Below are positions 22,297 to 35,661 of a stretch of 64,000 bases of DNA, piece after piece. The notes beneath the pieces are model-generated. The model made no database searches. It was not told the DNA's origin and saw nothing but the letters and a program-made list of their open reading frames with translations. The stretch spans positions 26,677,221 to 26,741,220 of the forward strand of contig OX359282.1 of the NCBI GenBank assembly GCA_947179155.2, given 5' to 3'. Within the stretch, counting starts at the first letter, position 1, and every line of letters begins with the position of its first letter. The stretch is from Hedera helix (taxonomy: Eukaryota > Streptophyta > Magnoliopsida > Apiales > Araliaceae). A program made the translations under genes and the position numbers.

Positions 22297-25234
22297 TGTG
22301 ACGCCCCCAAATCTGGGTCCACACAGCCCAAACTTGAGTCGTCAAAATACTACAACAAAATTATTACAACAAAGCACAACGTACACAGTGTATAATAATA
22401 CACAACTAAGTCTTCACTATTATTGCCACACTATTTTACAAAACGTGAAGACTATGATAACTATTCATCGGACCCTCACTCCATTCCCCGGCTAGACCCT
22501 GTTATGTTTTCATCTCCTGTTGAAAAACAATGGAACAAAAGAAAGGGTGAGCTCAAATAGCCCAGTAAAGAATATCATGACTAAGATAATGACGAATAAA
22601 TTATCATTAGTCTTCAACAGTTGAGTTCTTGATAGAATACAATAGACTACAAGGTTTATATCAAAAACTGCAGTTAAATTCTTAAACAACGTTCAGATCA
22701 ATAATAGCAGCGGAATGAGTAATCTATTAGAAGAATAATGCAGACTATAATGTCCACTCGGTTCTCTTTTTAGGAAAAACATCATCAACTCTTATCATCT
22801 GAAATATCATTAGTCAAGATAATACAAATTCACAGTTCCTGATCATAATCATGCACATCAACAGTTCATCTTTGTACTACGGGCCAAAGATATTCAATAT
22901 AGCACCAACGGTCATGATTATACCAGATTCAGCCTTTGGTCATAATCATACCAAACAACAGTTCATCTTTGCACTACGGGCCAAAGAGAACATTCACCAC
23001 GTGCCATAAAAGACACCGAACAGATGTATCGCCTTTAACCTATTATATCGCCTTTAACCTATCATCTGTTCAACAAATATATCACATCTGTGCCCCCGGC
23101 CACAGATATTCACAACAGCTTGATTTTTGGATGATTAGAATGATATAAATGATGAACAGAAGAAATAGGATAACAATAAGTATCGGAAGTTTACTTTGTA
23201 CAGATTCAAATAATGTCCAAATTGTCAACATGATGTGGAGTGAAATTTAAAAATGATATTCAAGATCCACAGTTCAGAATAACGGTTACAATTCAATAAA
23301 AAGGTTCACGTAAATAGGAAGGTTCAGTTGAAATAATGAAGTTCAACTATTATGGAACATATAATATTTTCAGGAATTATAGAAGCAATAGTTCCATAAT
23401 AAATTTCGATTTAGGAGTATGAAAGAAAATAATATCCCTTACCGTAGCAGGTTTGATTAACAAAAGGTGAAGGAAATTAATACAAAGGGTTATTCACCAA
23501 CAGGCGGCAATCCGCTCCGTAAGGTTATTCCCACAATTTAATAGAATTTGAGTACAAAGAGTTATTCACCAAACAGGCGGCAATCCGCTCCGTAAGGTTA
23601 TTCTCAGAGATTAATAATGAATGAATACGAAAGGTTATTCACCAACAGGCGGCAATCCGCTCCGTAAGGTTATTCCCACAATTTAATACATGGAAATAAA
23701 AGGCACGTCTTATGAGTAAGGAAGAAACAATATTATTATCGAGAATCAAATAATGATAATCCCTTACCATAGTACGTTTGAATAATGGAAGATGAAAAAG
23801 ATAGTATCCCTTACGAGTAGTAAATTTGAGAGTATGAAAAAAAAATGACATCCCTTACCATAGTACGTTTGAATAATGGAAGATGAAAAAGATGGTATCC
23901 CTTACCGTAACACGTGACTGGATATTGATTTAAATGAGGTTGATTAACTTGAACAGTACACGTATACTTATAGATCTTCACAAATACTCAAGATGACTTA
24001 AGCACACTTAGAGAGAACTTTCACAAGAAGTATTTAGAGAGAGAAAGAAAGAACAAGTAAGGAAGTTTATGAAAAATCCTTAAGTTAAGGCTTCTATTTA
24101 TAGCCAAAAATCTCATCATTCATTTAATCTAAACCATTCATTTAAAGATCATCTTTTAATCTACACCATCCATTTCAAATATTATATTATCTTTAATCTA
24201 CACCATTCATTTCATATCACCTAATAATCACCTAACTTTATATTATAAACAAATCAATTTAATTATTCAACAATAATTCACACTTTAATCTACACCATTC
24301 ATTTCATATTACCTAATAATCACCTAACTTTATATTATAAACAAATCAATTCAATTATTCAACTTTAATCTACACCATTCATTTCATATCACCTAATAAT
24401 CACCTAACTTTATATTATAAACAAATAACTTTATCAATTCAATTATTATGACTAATTGTTATAAATACAGTATAGTTAGCTCTTAGATATCAAGTCAATA
24501 AATTAATGAAATACAACTGTTTAAATAACATCATAATAGAGATAACAATAATGTAAAATAAAGCATACGTTACTGTGTAATGACAATTATTGATTCAATA
24601 ATGTGAATTACTGTGCATATGTTACTGTGACAATTATTAGGTTCAATAATTTTAAAAACAGTGCAACAACAATTATTGACTCAATGATATAAAATACAGT
24701 GTAATGACAATTATTAAATCAATAATGCAAAATACTGTGTAACAACAATTATTGAATTGATAATATAAAATATTATGCAGTGACAATTATCGATGAAATG
24801 ATGCGTAACAGTTACGGTGTCAATTATCAGACCAATAATATGAGACACTATGCAATACCGTGTGTTACTGTAGAGTACCGTGTGCTACAGAAAATACCAT
24901 AAACTACCGTATGCTACTATTCTTTTATCACCGGTATTTTAACAGTTCCGTTGACTATTTTTATTTAAAAAAGTTACTTCTGTCGTTTTCTATATCCGAC
25001 AAATATTCCGTTGTGGGGTCCACCAATAATTTATTATTTCGGCGCCGTCGTACGGCACGAATATTCCCCGACCAAACGAATATTCCCCGACAAAGCGAAT
25101 ATTGTCCGACAAAATAAAATTTGCACATAACATCCTTAACTTTCAATTTTGTTAATTTAACCACTTACTGTTTCAAAAAAAATATATATGAAGAAAAATT
25201 AAATTTTGTATTTCATAAAATTCGGGGTCTTACA
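22297..25234 (-). repeat. E1b 5' LTR, 2938 bp
   Basis: Same length and, where compared, the same sequence as 14518-17455. It is the promoter LTR of E1b, with its TATA box at 24094-24103 on the minus strand. Confidence 0.95.
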
Positions 25235-25239
25235 GATTA

Positions 25240-26433
25240 ACTTGAACAGTACACGTATACTTATAGATCTTCACAAATACTCAAGATGACTTAAGCACAC
25301 TTAGAGAGAACTTTCACAAGAAGTATTTAGAGAGAGAAAGAAAGAACAAGTAAGGAAGTTTATGAAAAATCCTTAAGTTAATGCTTCTATTTATAGCCAA
25401 AAATCTTATCATTCATTTAATCTAAACCATTCATTTAAAGATCACCTTTTAATCTACACCATCCATTTCAAATATTATATTATCTTTAATCTACACCATT
25501 CATTTCATATCACCTAATAATCACCTAACTTTATATTATAAACAAATCAATTTAATTATTCAACAATAATTCACACTTTAATCTACACCATTCATTTCAT
25601 ATCACCTAATAATCACCTAACTTTATATTATAAACAAATAACTTTATCAATTCAATTATTATGACTAATTGTTATAAATACAGTATAGTTAGCTCTTAGA
25701 TATCAAGTCAATAAATTAATGAAATACAACTGTTTAAATAACATCATAATAGAGAAATAAAGCATACGTTACTGTGTAATGACAATTATTGATTCAATAA
25801 TGTGAATTACTGTGCATATGTTACTGTGACAATTATTAGGTTCAATAATTTTAAAAACAGTGCAACAACAATTATTGACTCAATGATATAAAATACAGTG
25901 TAATGACAATTATTAAATCAATAATGCAAAATACTGTGTAACAACAATTATTGAATTGATAATATAAAATATTATGCAGTGACAATTATCGATGAAATGA
26001 TGCGTAACAGTTACGGTGTCAATTATCAGACCAATAATATGAGACACTATGCAATACCGTGTGTTACTGTAGAGTACCGTGTGCTACAGAAAATACCATA
26101 AACTACCGTATGCTACTATTCTTTTATCACCGGTATTTTAACAGTTCCGTTGACTATTTTTATTTAAAAAGGTTACTTCTGTCGTTTTCTATATCCGACA
26201 AATATTCCGTTGTGGGGTCCACCAATAATTTATTATTTCGGCGCCGTCGTACGACACGAATATTCCCCGACCAAACGAATATTCCCCGATAAAGCGAATA
26301 TTGTCCGACAAAATAAAATTTGCACATAACATCCTTAACTTTCAATTTTGTTAATTTAACCACTTACTGTTTCAAAAAAAATATATATGAAGAAAAATTA
26401 AATTTTGTATTTCATAAAATTCGGGGTCTTACA
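25240..26433 (-). repeat. E1a 3' LTR, proximal part
   Basis: This is the U3-side remainder of E1a's 3' LTR after the GATTA duplication. It ends at 26433 with TGTAAGACCC on the minus strand. The polypurine tract aaggaggggaggt follows at 26434-26446. Confidence 0.95.
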
Positions 26434-29400
26434 ACCTCCCCTCCTTATGAAATTTTGTCCCCGAAATTGACGTACCTGACATATCGAAGAGGTAAGGATA
26501 CTTAGATTTCATCTCAGATTCTAGCTCCCAGGTCATTTCCTCAGTATCTTGGTTCCTCCATAAAACCTTAACTTGAGGTATAACCTTTGAGCGTAGGATC
26601 TGCTCCTTCTTATCCAGGATCTTAACAGGTACCTCCTCGTATGTTAAATCCTCTGCTATAACGTCTGGTTCTAACTCAATGACGTGGTTTGGGTCCTTCA
26701 CATATTTACGTAACATAGATATGTGAAAAACGTTATGGATGCGAGACATACTTGGTGGTAGGGCTAGTCTGTAGGCTACGGTTCCTATTCGATCGAGGAT
26801 TTCAAATGGGCCAATAAATCGAGGGTTGAGCTTTCCTCTCTTTCCGAATCTCGTAACCCCTTTCCATGGAGAAACACGTAAGAATACATGATCTCCGACG
26901 TTGAAACTTTCGTCTCTCCGATGAAGATCAGCATAACTCTTTTGTCGTTCTTGTGCGGTCTGTATTCGTTGTCGGATCATTTGGATCTTTTCGGTCGTCA
27001 AGCGTACCAACTCGGGTCCTAACAATTTTGCTTCTCCTACCTCATTCCAACATATTGGAGAGCGACACTTCCTTCCATACAATGCCTCGAATGGAGCCAT
27101 GCCTATGCTTGCTTGGTAACTGTTGTTGTAAGAAAATTCCACCAACGGCAAGTACTTATCCCAACTTCCTTTGAAGTCTAATACACAAAGTCTCAAAAGA
27201 TCTTCGAGGGTCTGGATCGTCCTTTCCGATTGTCCGTCCGTTTGAGGATGGTATGCAGAACTAAAACGTAGTTCAGTGCCCATAGCTTTTTGTAGACTGA
27301 TCCAAAAGCGTGAAGTGAATCTAGGATCTCGATCAGAAACTATGGAAACTGGCATGCCATGCAATCTCACGATCTCATTTATGTACATACCGGCAAGACG
27401 TTCAAGTGAAAAGTTTTCTCGTATAGGCAAGAAATGAGCAGATTTGGTCAATCTATCTACGATCACCCAAATTGCATCTAAGCCTTGAGAAACTTTTGGA
27501 AGACCCGTCACGAAGTCCATATTGATGTGTTCCCACTTCCATTCGGGAACTTCAAGTGATTGTAATGGACCTTTAGGAACTTGATGCTCTGCCTTGACAC
27601 GTTGACAAGTTAGGCACCTTGAGATAAACTCCGCAATCTCTCTTTTCATATTGTTCCACCAAAATGTATGTCGAAGATCTCGATACATCTTGGTACCTCC
27701 TGGGTGGATTGCAAACGGCGTGTTGTGTGCCTCCATCATGATTTTATGCTTTAATTCAGGATCGTTAGGAACACAGAGTCGAGAGTTGACTCGAAGTATT
27801 CCTTTCTCGTCGATTCTTGCTTCGGAAATGGCACCTTCTTGTACTTTCTTTATCATGTTTATCAGTTCCGGATCGGTAGCTTGAGCAGCTTTAATTTTAT
27901 CGATTAAAGTTGGTTCTACTCGCACGTGAGCAATCTTCGAGTGGGTCCCTGGTGTCTTTAGCTCTATCTCCATCTTTTGCAAGTCGTACAAAATACACTT
28001 TTGTGTTGTCAGCAGTGCACTTGTACTTGCATAAGATTTTCTGCTCAAAGCGTCAGCTACAACGTTCGCCTTTCCCGGGTGATACTGGATTGTGTGGTCA
28101 TAATCCTTTAACAGCTCAAGCCAACGTCGTTGTCGCATGTTGAGTTCCTTCTGGGTGAAGAAATACTTGAGACTTTTATGATCCGTATAGATATCCACTT
28201 TTTCTCCGTACAAGTAGTGTCTCCAGATCTTCAACGCGAAAACGACTGCTGCCAACTCTAGATCATGAGTAGGATAATTTTTCTCATAATCTTTGAGTTG
28301 TCGAGAGGCGTAGGCTATAACCTTTCCATGTTGCATAAGGACACAGCCTAGACCTTTGCCAGAAGCATCGCTGTAGATAACAAATTCTCCTGATCCTGAT
28401 GGAATGGTCAGAACAGGAGCTGAAACCAGTCTCTTCTTGAGTTCTTGGAAACTTTTCTCGCATTCCTCGCTCCATATGAATTTTGTGCTTTTCCGAGTAA
28501 GCTGCGTTAATGGAGTGGCGATTCGAGAAAATCCTTCTACGAATCTCCGATAATAACCAGCTAGACCCAGAAAACTTCGGACTTCGGTTACTGTTTTGGG
28601 TTGTTCCCAATTTAGTACCGTTTCAATCTTCGCAGGATCGACTGATATTCCTTGACTAGAAATCACATGCCCAAGAAACGCGACCTCCTCAAGCCAGAAC
28701 TCACATTTCTTCAACTTGGCATATAATTTGTTTTCACGGAGCTTTTGTAGTATCAATCTCAGGTGTTGTTCATGATCCTCGCGACTCTTGGAGTATATGA
28801 GGATGTCATCAATAAAGACAACCACAAAATGATCCAAATGTTCCTTGAATATCCGGTTCATCATGTCCATGAAAGCTGCAGGAGCATTAGTTAGTCCAAA
28901 AGGCATGACTAAGAACTCATAATGCCCATAACGAGTTCTGAAAGCAGTCTTTGGAATGTCCTCAGCTTTAACCTTTAACTGATGATATCCAGAACGGAGA
29001 TCAATCTTTGAGAAATGTTGAGCGCCTTGCAATTGATCAAACATGTCATCAATCCGAGGTAACGGGTACCTGTTCTTGATGGTGACATGGTTCAATTCTC
29101 GGTAGTCAATGCACAATCTCATACTCCCGTCTTTCTTCTTCACGAATAGAACAGGAGCACCCCAAGGTGATGCACTCGGACGAATGAAACCGGTATCCAA
29201 CAATTCCTGTAGTTGGACTTTTAACTCTTGAAGTTCAATGGGAGCCATTCGGTAGGGAGCTTTGGAAATGGGCTTGGTACCGGGTTCAAGATCAATATAA
29301 AAATCAATTTCACGGTTTGGGGGTAAGCCAGGAAGTTCTTCAGGAAAAACGTCAGGAAACTCATTAACAATGGGAATATCATTTAAGTTTGACGTATTTT

Positions 29401-31075
29401 TGTTCAAATCAGTGACATGAGCTAAAAAGGCTTGACATCCGTTTTTCAATAAACGAATGGCTTTATGGCTAGAAATAACAGTTATAGATTTCAATGGTTT
29501 AGTTGCTTGAATTTGCATGACAGGTTGATTAGGAATATGAAAACTAATAATTTTATGAAAACAATCAATTTTAGCATGATGGGTAGTCAACCAATCAATT
29601 CCTAAAATCACATCAAATTCATGCATCTCCAAAGAAATAAGGTCAACAGGTAATGTGAGGTTGTTGATTTGAACTAGGCAAGATTTATAGACAGTAGATG
29701 TAATGGTCATTTCTCCTAATGGGGTTTCAACTGATAAGTCAAAGTCCAAATTTTCAGGAGTTAAGTTTAAACGCTGAGCACATGCAGGTGAGATAAAAGA
29801 ATGGGTAGAGCCAGTATCTAACAAAGCGTAGACTTCACGAGAATTTATGAATAGCTTACCGGTTATCACCTCGTTCGAGTTTCGCGCCATTTGGGATGTC
29901 ACAACAAAAGCTCTCCCTTGAACTACAGATTTTCCCTTATCTGCGCTAGCTTTTGGTATCATCATTGCAGCTGGACTTGATTTTGTGGCAGGACAGAACC
30001 GCGCAAGATGACCCTCTTTCCCACAACTGTAGCACTTTTTGGACTGCAGTGTACAGTTTGGGTTGATGTGACCTTCCTGACCACACCTATAGCATCTCAC
30101 TGGTGGTCGATCTTCTCCCCTTGAAACTGGGGTCGGTGCTGGTGTTGGTACTGGTGCTGGTGCCCTTCCATAATTATTATGGAATCTCTTTCTTTTGAAA
30201 TTGTTCCCACTAGATTCTCCTCTTCTGTTATTTGGTATGGAATTACTACCGAAGTGTTGGTTACCTCCTCGATGGTTCTCGTTCCTGTGCTTGTTGTCAC
30301 TCCTTTCTCTATGCTGATCATTAACTCTTGGCTGCAATGTTTAATCTGTTTGCTCCACCCTTTGAGCCCTATCCACAACATCTGAATACAAACTAAATTT
30401 ATGAGAGCTAAGTTGTTGACGAATTTTGAATCTCAAACCTCTTAGGAACATCCGACTCATTCGTGCTTCGTCATCCACAAGATGGGTGGCAAAGCGAGAT
30501 AACTCGGCAAACTTAGCTTCATATTGGGAGACTGTCATGTTTCCCTGCTCCAGCTTAATGAATTCCACTTCCTTCATATGGCGGATGCTTTCTGGGAAGT
30601 ACTTCTCGTTAAACAGTTCTTCGAATTCTGTCCAAGACATTTCGAGTGCTGAAGGTTGGATACGTTTTACCGCTTCCCACCAATGGTCTGCCTCACCTCG
30701 TAACATAAAAGTGGCAAATGGCACCTTCTGATCATCAGCGCATTGTAAGACATCAAGTATTTTTGTCGTCTGCTTCAGCCATGCCTCCGCTTTGAGTGGG
30801 TCAGGCTTCCCGTGGAATTCAGGTGGTCCTAATTCTTTAAATTGCTTAACAGTGACCATCCTCAAATTGCCAGCGTTTCTACCGTTATTATTGACTGGAT
30901 TTCCTCTTCCTTGATTCTGTATGAACTGCATGAAATTCCTAAAGAATCCATCGTTCATCATGTTATCAGGAACATTATTTCCTGAGTTGGCAGGAGGATT
31001 GTTTGGGGCCTCTTGATTCTCGGCTACATTTGCTTCAGGCATTCCATAGTTAACCTCTTGATTTCCAGATGCCAT
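26429..31075 (-). pseudogene. E1a gag-pol polyprotein, one nonsense codon
   Basis: This is a 1548-codon frame with the same domains and residue positions as the E1b polyprotein. It starts at ATG 31075 and is broken only by TAA at 30341-30343 (codon 245, GAA in E1b), between the capsid and the zinc knuckles. The part before the stop is a 244-residue capsid fragment. The part after it, including PR, RT (FIDD), RNase H, INT (D, D, E present) and the chromodomain-like end, is open to the stop at 26429-26431 inside the 3' LTR. The E1b stop at codon 55 is absent here. So each copy is intact where the other is broken. Confidence 0.93.
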
Positions 31076-31260
31076 ACTAAACTGTGGTCACAAAATAAAT
31101 GTTAGTTCAAATAAACTGACTCATCACTTCATGTTCCTACATTCAAATCGACTCATTAGATAATAAAATCTATTTTAGGTAGGACACACTAGTGACTGAT
31201 TCTATTCGTCTCTCCCCTCCTAGTTCTACCCCAGATCTCCATTAAAGACCATATCCCTAA

Positions 31261-31274
31261 GCTCTGATGCCAAC
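31261..31274 (-). other. E1a primer binding site (tRNA-iMet type)
   Basis: On the minus strand, gttggcatcagagc lies directly after the 5' LTR, identical to the E1b site. Confidence 0.85.
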
Positions 31275-34164
31275 TGTGACGCCCCCAAATCTGGGCCCAC
31301 ACAGCCCAAACTTGAGTCGTCAAAATACTACAACAAAATTATTACAACAAAGCACAACGTACAACAATACAGTGTATAATAATACACAACTAAGTCTTCA
31401 CTATTATTGCCACACTATTTTACAAAACGTGAAGACTATGACAGCTATTCCTCGGACCCTCACTCCATTCCCCGGCTAGACCCTGTTATGTTTTCATCTC
31501 CTGTTGAAAAACAATGGAACAAAAGAAAGGGTGAGCTCAAATAGCCCAGTAAAGAATATCATGACTAAGATAATGACGAATAAATTATCATTAGTCTTCA
31601 ACAGTTGAGTTCTTGATAGAATACAATAGACTACAAGGTTTATATCAAAAACTGCAGTTAAATTCTTAAACAACGTTCAGATCAATAATAGCAGCGGAAT
31701 GAGTAATCTATTAGAAGAATAATGCAGACTATAATGTCCACTCGGTTCTCTTTTTAGGAAAAACATCATCAACTTTTATCATCTGAAATATCATTAGTCA
31801 AGATAATACAAATTCACAGTTCCTGATCATAATCATGCACATCAACAGTTCATCTTTGTACTACGGGCCAAAGATATTCAATATAGCACCAACGGTCATG
31901 ATTATACCAGATTCAGCCTTTGGTCATAATCATACCAAACAACAGTTCATCTTTGCACTACGGGCCAAAGAGAACATTCACCACGTGCCATAAAAGACAC
32001 CGAACAGATGTATCGCCTTTAACCTATTATATCGCCTTTAACCTATCATCTGTTCAACAAATATATCACATCTGTGCCCCCGGCCACAGATATTCACAAC
32101 AGCTTGATTTTTGGATGATTAGAATGATATAAATGATGAACAGAATAAATAGGATAACAATAAGTATCGGAAGTTTACTTTGTACAGATTCAAATAATGT
32201 CCAAATTGTCAACATGATGTGGAGTGAAATTCAAGATCCACAGTTCAGAATAACGGTTACAATTCAATAGAAAGGTTCACGTAAATAGGAAGGTTCAGTT
32301 GAAATAATGAAGTTCAACTATTATGGAACATATAATATTTTCAGGAATTATAGAAGCAATAGTTCCATAATAAATTTCGATTTAGGAGTATGAAAGAAAA
32401 TAATATCCCTTACCGTAGCAGGTTTGATTAACAAAAGGTGAAGGAAATTAATACAAGGGTTATTCACCAACAGGCGGCAATCCGCTCCGTAAGGTTATTC
32501 CCACAATTTAATAGAATTTGAGTACAAAGAGTTATTCACCAAACAGGCGGCAATCCGCTCCGTAAGGTTATTCTCAGAGATTAATAATGAATGAATACGA
32601 AAGGTTATTCACCAACAGGCGGCAATCCGCTCCGTAAGGTTATTCCCACAATTTAATAGAATTTGAGTACAAAGAGTTATTCACCAAACAGGCGGCAATC
32701 CGCTCCGTAAGGTTATTCTCAGAGATTAATAATGAATGAATACGAAAGGTTATTCACCAACAGGCGGCAATCCGCTCCGTAAGGTTATTCCCACAATTTA
32801 ATACATGAAAATAAAAGGCACGTCTTATGAGTAAGGAAGAAACAATATTATTATCGAGAATCAAATAATGATAATCCCTTACCATAGTATGTTTGAATAA
32901 TGGAAGATGAAAAAGATGGTATCCCTTACCGTAACACGTGACTGGATATTGATTTAAATGAGGTTGATTAACTTGAACAGTACACGTATACTTATAGATC
33001 TTCACAAATACTCAAGATGACTTAAGCACACTTAGAGAGAACTTTCACAAGAAGTATTTAGAGAGAGAAAGAAAGAACAAGTAAGGAAGTTTATGAAAAA
33101 TCCTTAAGTTAATGCTTCTATTTATAGCCAAAAATCTTATCATTCATTTAATCTAAACCATTCATTTAAAGATCACCTTTTAATCTACACCATCCATTTC
33201 AAATATTATATTATCTTTAATCTACACCATTCATTTCATATCACCTAATAATCACCTAACTTTATATTATAAACAAATCAATTTAATTATTCAACAATAA
33301 TTCACACTTTAATCTACACCATTCATTTCATATCACCTAATAATCACCTAACTTTATATTATAAACAAATAACTTTATCAATTCAATTATTATGACTAAT
33401 TGTTATAAATACAGTATAGTTAGCTCTTAGATATCAAGTCAATAAATTAATGAAATACAACTGTTTAAATAACATCATAATAGAGAAATAAAGCATACGT
33501 TACTGTGTAATGACAATTATTGATTCAATAATGTGAATTACTGTGCATATGTTACTGTGACAATTATTAGGTTCAATAATTTTAAAAACAGTGCAACAAC
33601 AATTATTGACTCAATGATATAAAATACAGTGTAATGACAATTATTAAATCAATAATGCAAAATACTGTGTAACAACAATTATTGAATTGATAATATAAAA
33701 TATTATGCAGTGACAATTATCGATGAAATGATGCGTAACAGTTACGGTGTCAATTATCAGACCAATAATATGAGACACTATGCAATACCGTGTGTTACTG
33801 TAGAGTACCGTGTGCTACAGAAAATACCATAAACTACCGTATGCTACTATTCTTTTATCACCGGTATTTTAACAGTTCCGTTGACTATTTTTATTTAAAA
33901 AGGTTACTTCTGTCGTTTTCTATATCCGACAAATATTCCGTTGTGGGGTCCACCAATAATTTATTATTTCGGCGCCGTCGTACGGCACGAATATTCCCCG
34001 ACCAAACGAATATTCCCCGATAAAGCGAATATTGTCCGACAAAATAAAATTTGCACATAACATCCTTAACTTTCAATTTTGTTAATTTAACCACTTACTG
34101 TTTCAAAAAAAATATATATGAAGAAAAATTAAATTTTGTATTTCATAAAATTCGGGGTCTTACA
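31275..34164 (-). repeat. E1a 5' LTR, 2890 bp
   Basis: This is the intact LTR of E1a, equal in length to the split 3' LTR. It has five 72-bp units (32456-32794), a TATA box (ctatttatag, 33118-33127) and the palindrome-rich U3 block (33500-33770). Confidence 0.95.
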
Positions 34165-34169
34165 CCCCA

Positions 34170-35416
34170 GCCCCAACCTCAGCAAAAAACCCTGAGCCCA
34201 AAGCTTCATCCTCCAACCAAGATAAATCACACCCCCACATTCCTATTCCTCTATTCTCCCAACTCTCCTTCTTCCCCACCGAACCCAACTCCTACATTCC
34301 TGAAGATCTCTTCCGTTTTTTCAACCTTCCTGCCGACGATCCGCATTATCCCATCTCAGACCCCCAAGCGCTGCTGACTAAAACTATGTTTCACCTCGGA
34401 CAGGTAAACACCTTACTTTTCGCAAAATTATCAATTCATATCAAAAACTGAAGCAATAACCTACTTATCTTTCGCAGACACTTGGAGGGTTCAGCCGCCT
34501 ACATAACGAACAGAAAACCCAATCAGAACAGACCGACACCATCACCTGACTTCAGGCTGAACTAGACCAACTCAAAGCGGACCATCACCAACTCCATGAG
34601 GATCATGACAACCTCAGAAAAGAACACGGTCAACTCCTCGAGAAACACATCGAGACGCAGCAAGAGATGGCCGAACACCTCATTCAAGTGAACGCCACCG
34701 ACGCCTTGCTCCAAAGCGTTCAGAACCAACTGACCGAACAAACCCACCAGAACCAAACCCTGGAAGCCAAACTGACCGACCTTGCCACGACCAGATCCTC
34801 CTTACTTCAGGAGCTAGAAAACAGAACCAAGAAATCGGAAGAGCTTCTGAAGCAGAACCAGGACCTCCACCAGAAAACCCTTCAGCTGACCCGAAGCCTG
34901 AACGAGAAAAGCGAGTCCATCACCCTCATGACTACAACGAACAAACTCCTCGCCGAGGAGATCGAACAGCTCAAGACCCAAACCCTTCAACCATCCGAAG
35001 ACTCCAAAAAAACAATCATTGAGGAGTATAGGAAATCCAAGGAGCTGACGGAGGCAGTAATGGACCAGTACACCAAGGGGTATCTATACGCCAAGAGCCT
35101 GGTGGCACAAGCTGGAGTCAATCCCATCACTCTGGGCTTCTCATCGGACGATGACACGTCTGATCAAGAAGAACCCACAATCAACTCTCCCAAACAACCA
35201 AGTCCACCCACGGAGCCGAGCCCCATGCCCGATCAACAGAACCCAGAAAACCAGACAACAGATCCGATCCAACAGCTGCCCATGACCGAAGCACCTCCTT
35301 CGGTCCAATCTCCTCCCGAAGGTCAGAACCCCCAAGAGGATCAGACCCCTATCGAAGACGAGCAAACCCCCGACCCCGAAGCTTCACTTGCAGATCCCCC
35401 TCAGCCATTAGTTTAA
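34170..35416 (+). pseudogene. Element H antisense ORF, 3' part (coiled coil)
   Basis: The frame that stops at the E1a junction continues here, through a Ser/Pro-rich stretch and a FFPTEPNSYIPEDLFRFF motif, to CAG|GTAAAC at 34404. After a 74-nt intron it continues in phase as a long coiled coil rich in Q, E, L and K (about 34480-35090), then TKGYLYAKSLVAQAGVNP and a long acidic, proline-rich tail ending at 35416. One stop (TGA, 34547-34549) interrupts the coiled coil. The composition suits a structural or interacting protein; no catalytic motif is seen. It ends tail to tail with pol, 245 bp away. With the 5' part the full product would be roughly 780 residues. Confidence 0.7.
34404..34477 (+). 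other. Predicted intron 2 of the antisense ORF
   Basis: Donor CAG|GTAAAC and acceptor tatctttcgCAG|ACA, 74 nt. Both flanking codons are complete (phase 0), and the intron contains an in-frame stop, so splicing is needed to join the two open parts. Confidence 0.65.
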
Positions 35417-35661
35417 TGTACTTTTTGTTCATATATGTAAATGTAACAAGTTTGAATGAAAAATATCTTGCTTCATTGACGTCTTTTCCAAGTATTACAT
35501 TTTGCATCCGAACAGACATCGGCACTAAATAATATAAACCTCTGACTTTCTAAACAAGTTTAAATGACCTCAAGAACTGATAACAACTACCGAACACTAA
35601 AAATTGATAACATGAAAATAACTGAGCGTAACCGAAGTGACACCCGAATTACTACGGGCAA

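Larger units (their letters stand above)
14513..25239 (-). mobile_element. Element E1b: Tekay chromovirus inserted in the E1a LTR
   Basis: E1b spans 14518-25234 (10,717 bp) and is flanked by GATTA (14513-14517 and 25235-25239). Each LTR is 2938 bp and the interior is 4841 bp, the same interior length as in E1a. I found no difference between its two LTRs in the parts compared, so it is the youngest insertion in the window. The gag-pol frame has one nonsense codon. The family and signals are those of E1a. Confidence 0.95.
12817..34169 (-). mobile_element. Element E1a: Tekay chromovirus inserted in element H
   Basis: E1a spans 12822-34164 and is flanked by CCCCA (12817-12821 and 34165-34169). 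Without the nested E1b it is 10,621 bp: two LTRs of 2890 bp and a 4841-bp interior. On the minus strand it starts TGTAAGACCC and ends GGGGGCGTCACA, with a tRNA-iMet-type primer site and a purine tract. A single gag-pol frame ending in a chromodomain-like region assigns it to the Tekay (Del) chromoviruses. It splits the antisense ORF of H. Confidence 0.95.

Noticed and set aside
17910..31500. Many plus-strand ORFs of 60-110 codons across 17.9-21.8 kb and 26.9-30.7 kb
   Set aside because: They repeat identically in both Tekay copies and lie opposite the long gag-pol frame. They are shadows of conserved minus-strand coding DNA.
12822..34164. E1a and E1b as an assembly duplication of one element
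   Set aside because: The LTRs differ in length (2890 and 2938 bp), the stops differ, and each has its own perfect target duplication, so they are two real insertions. Long reads would still be worth checking.
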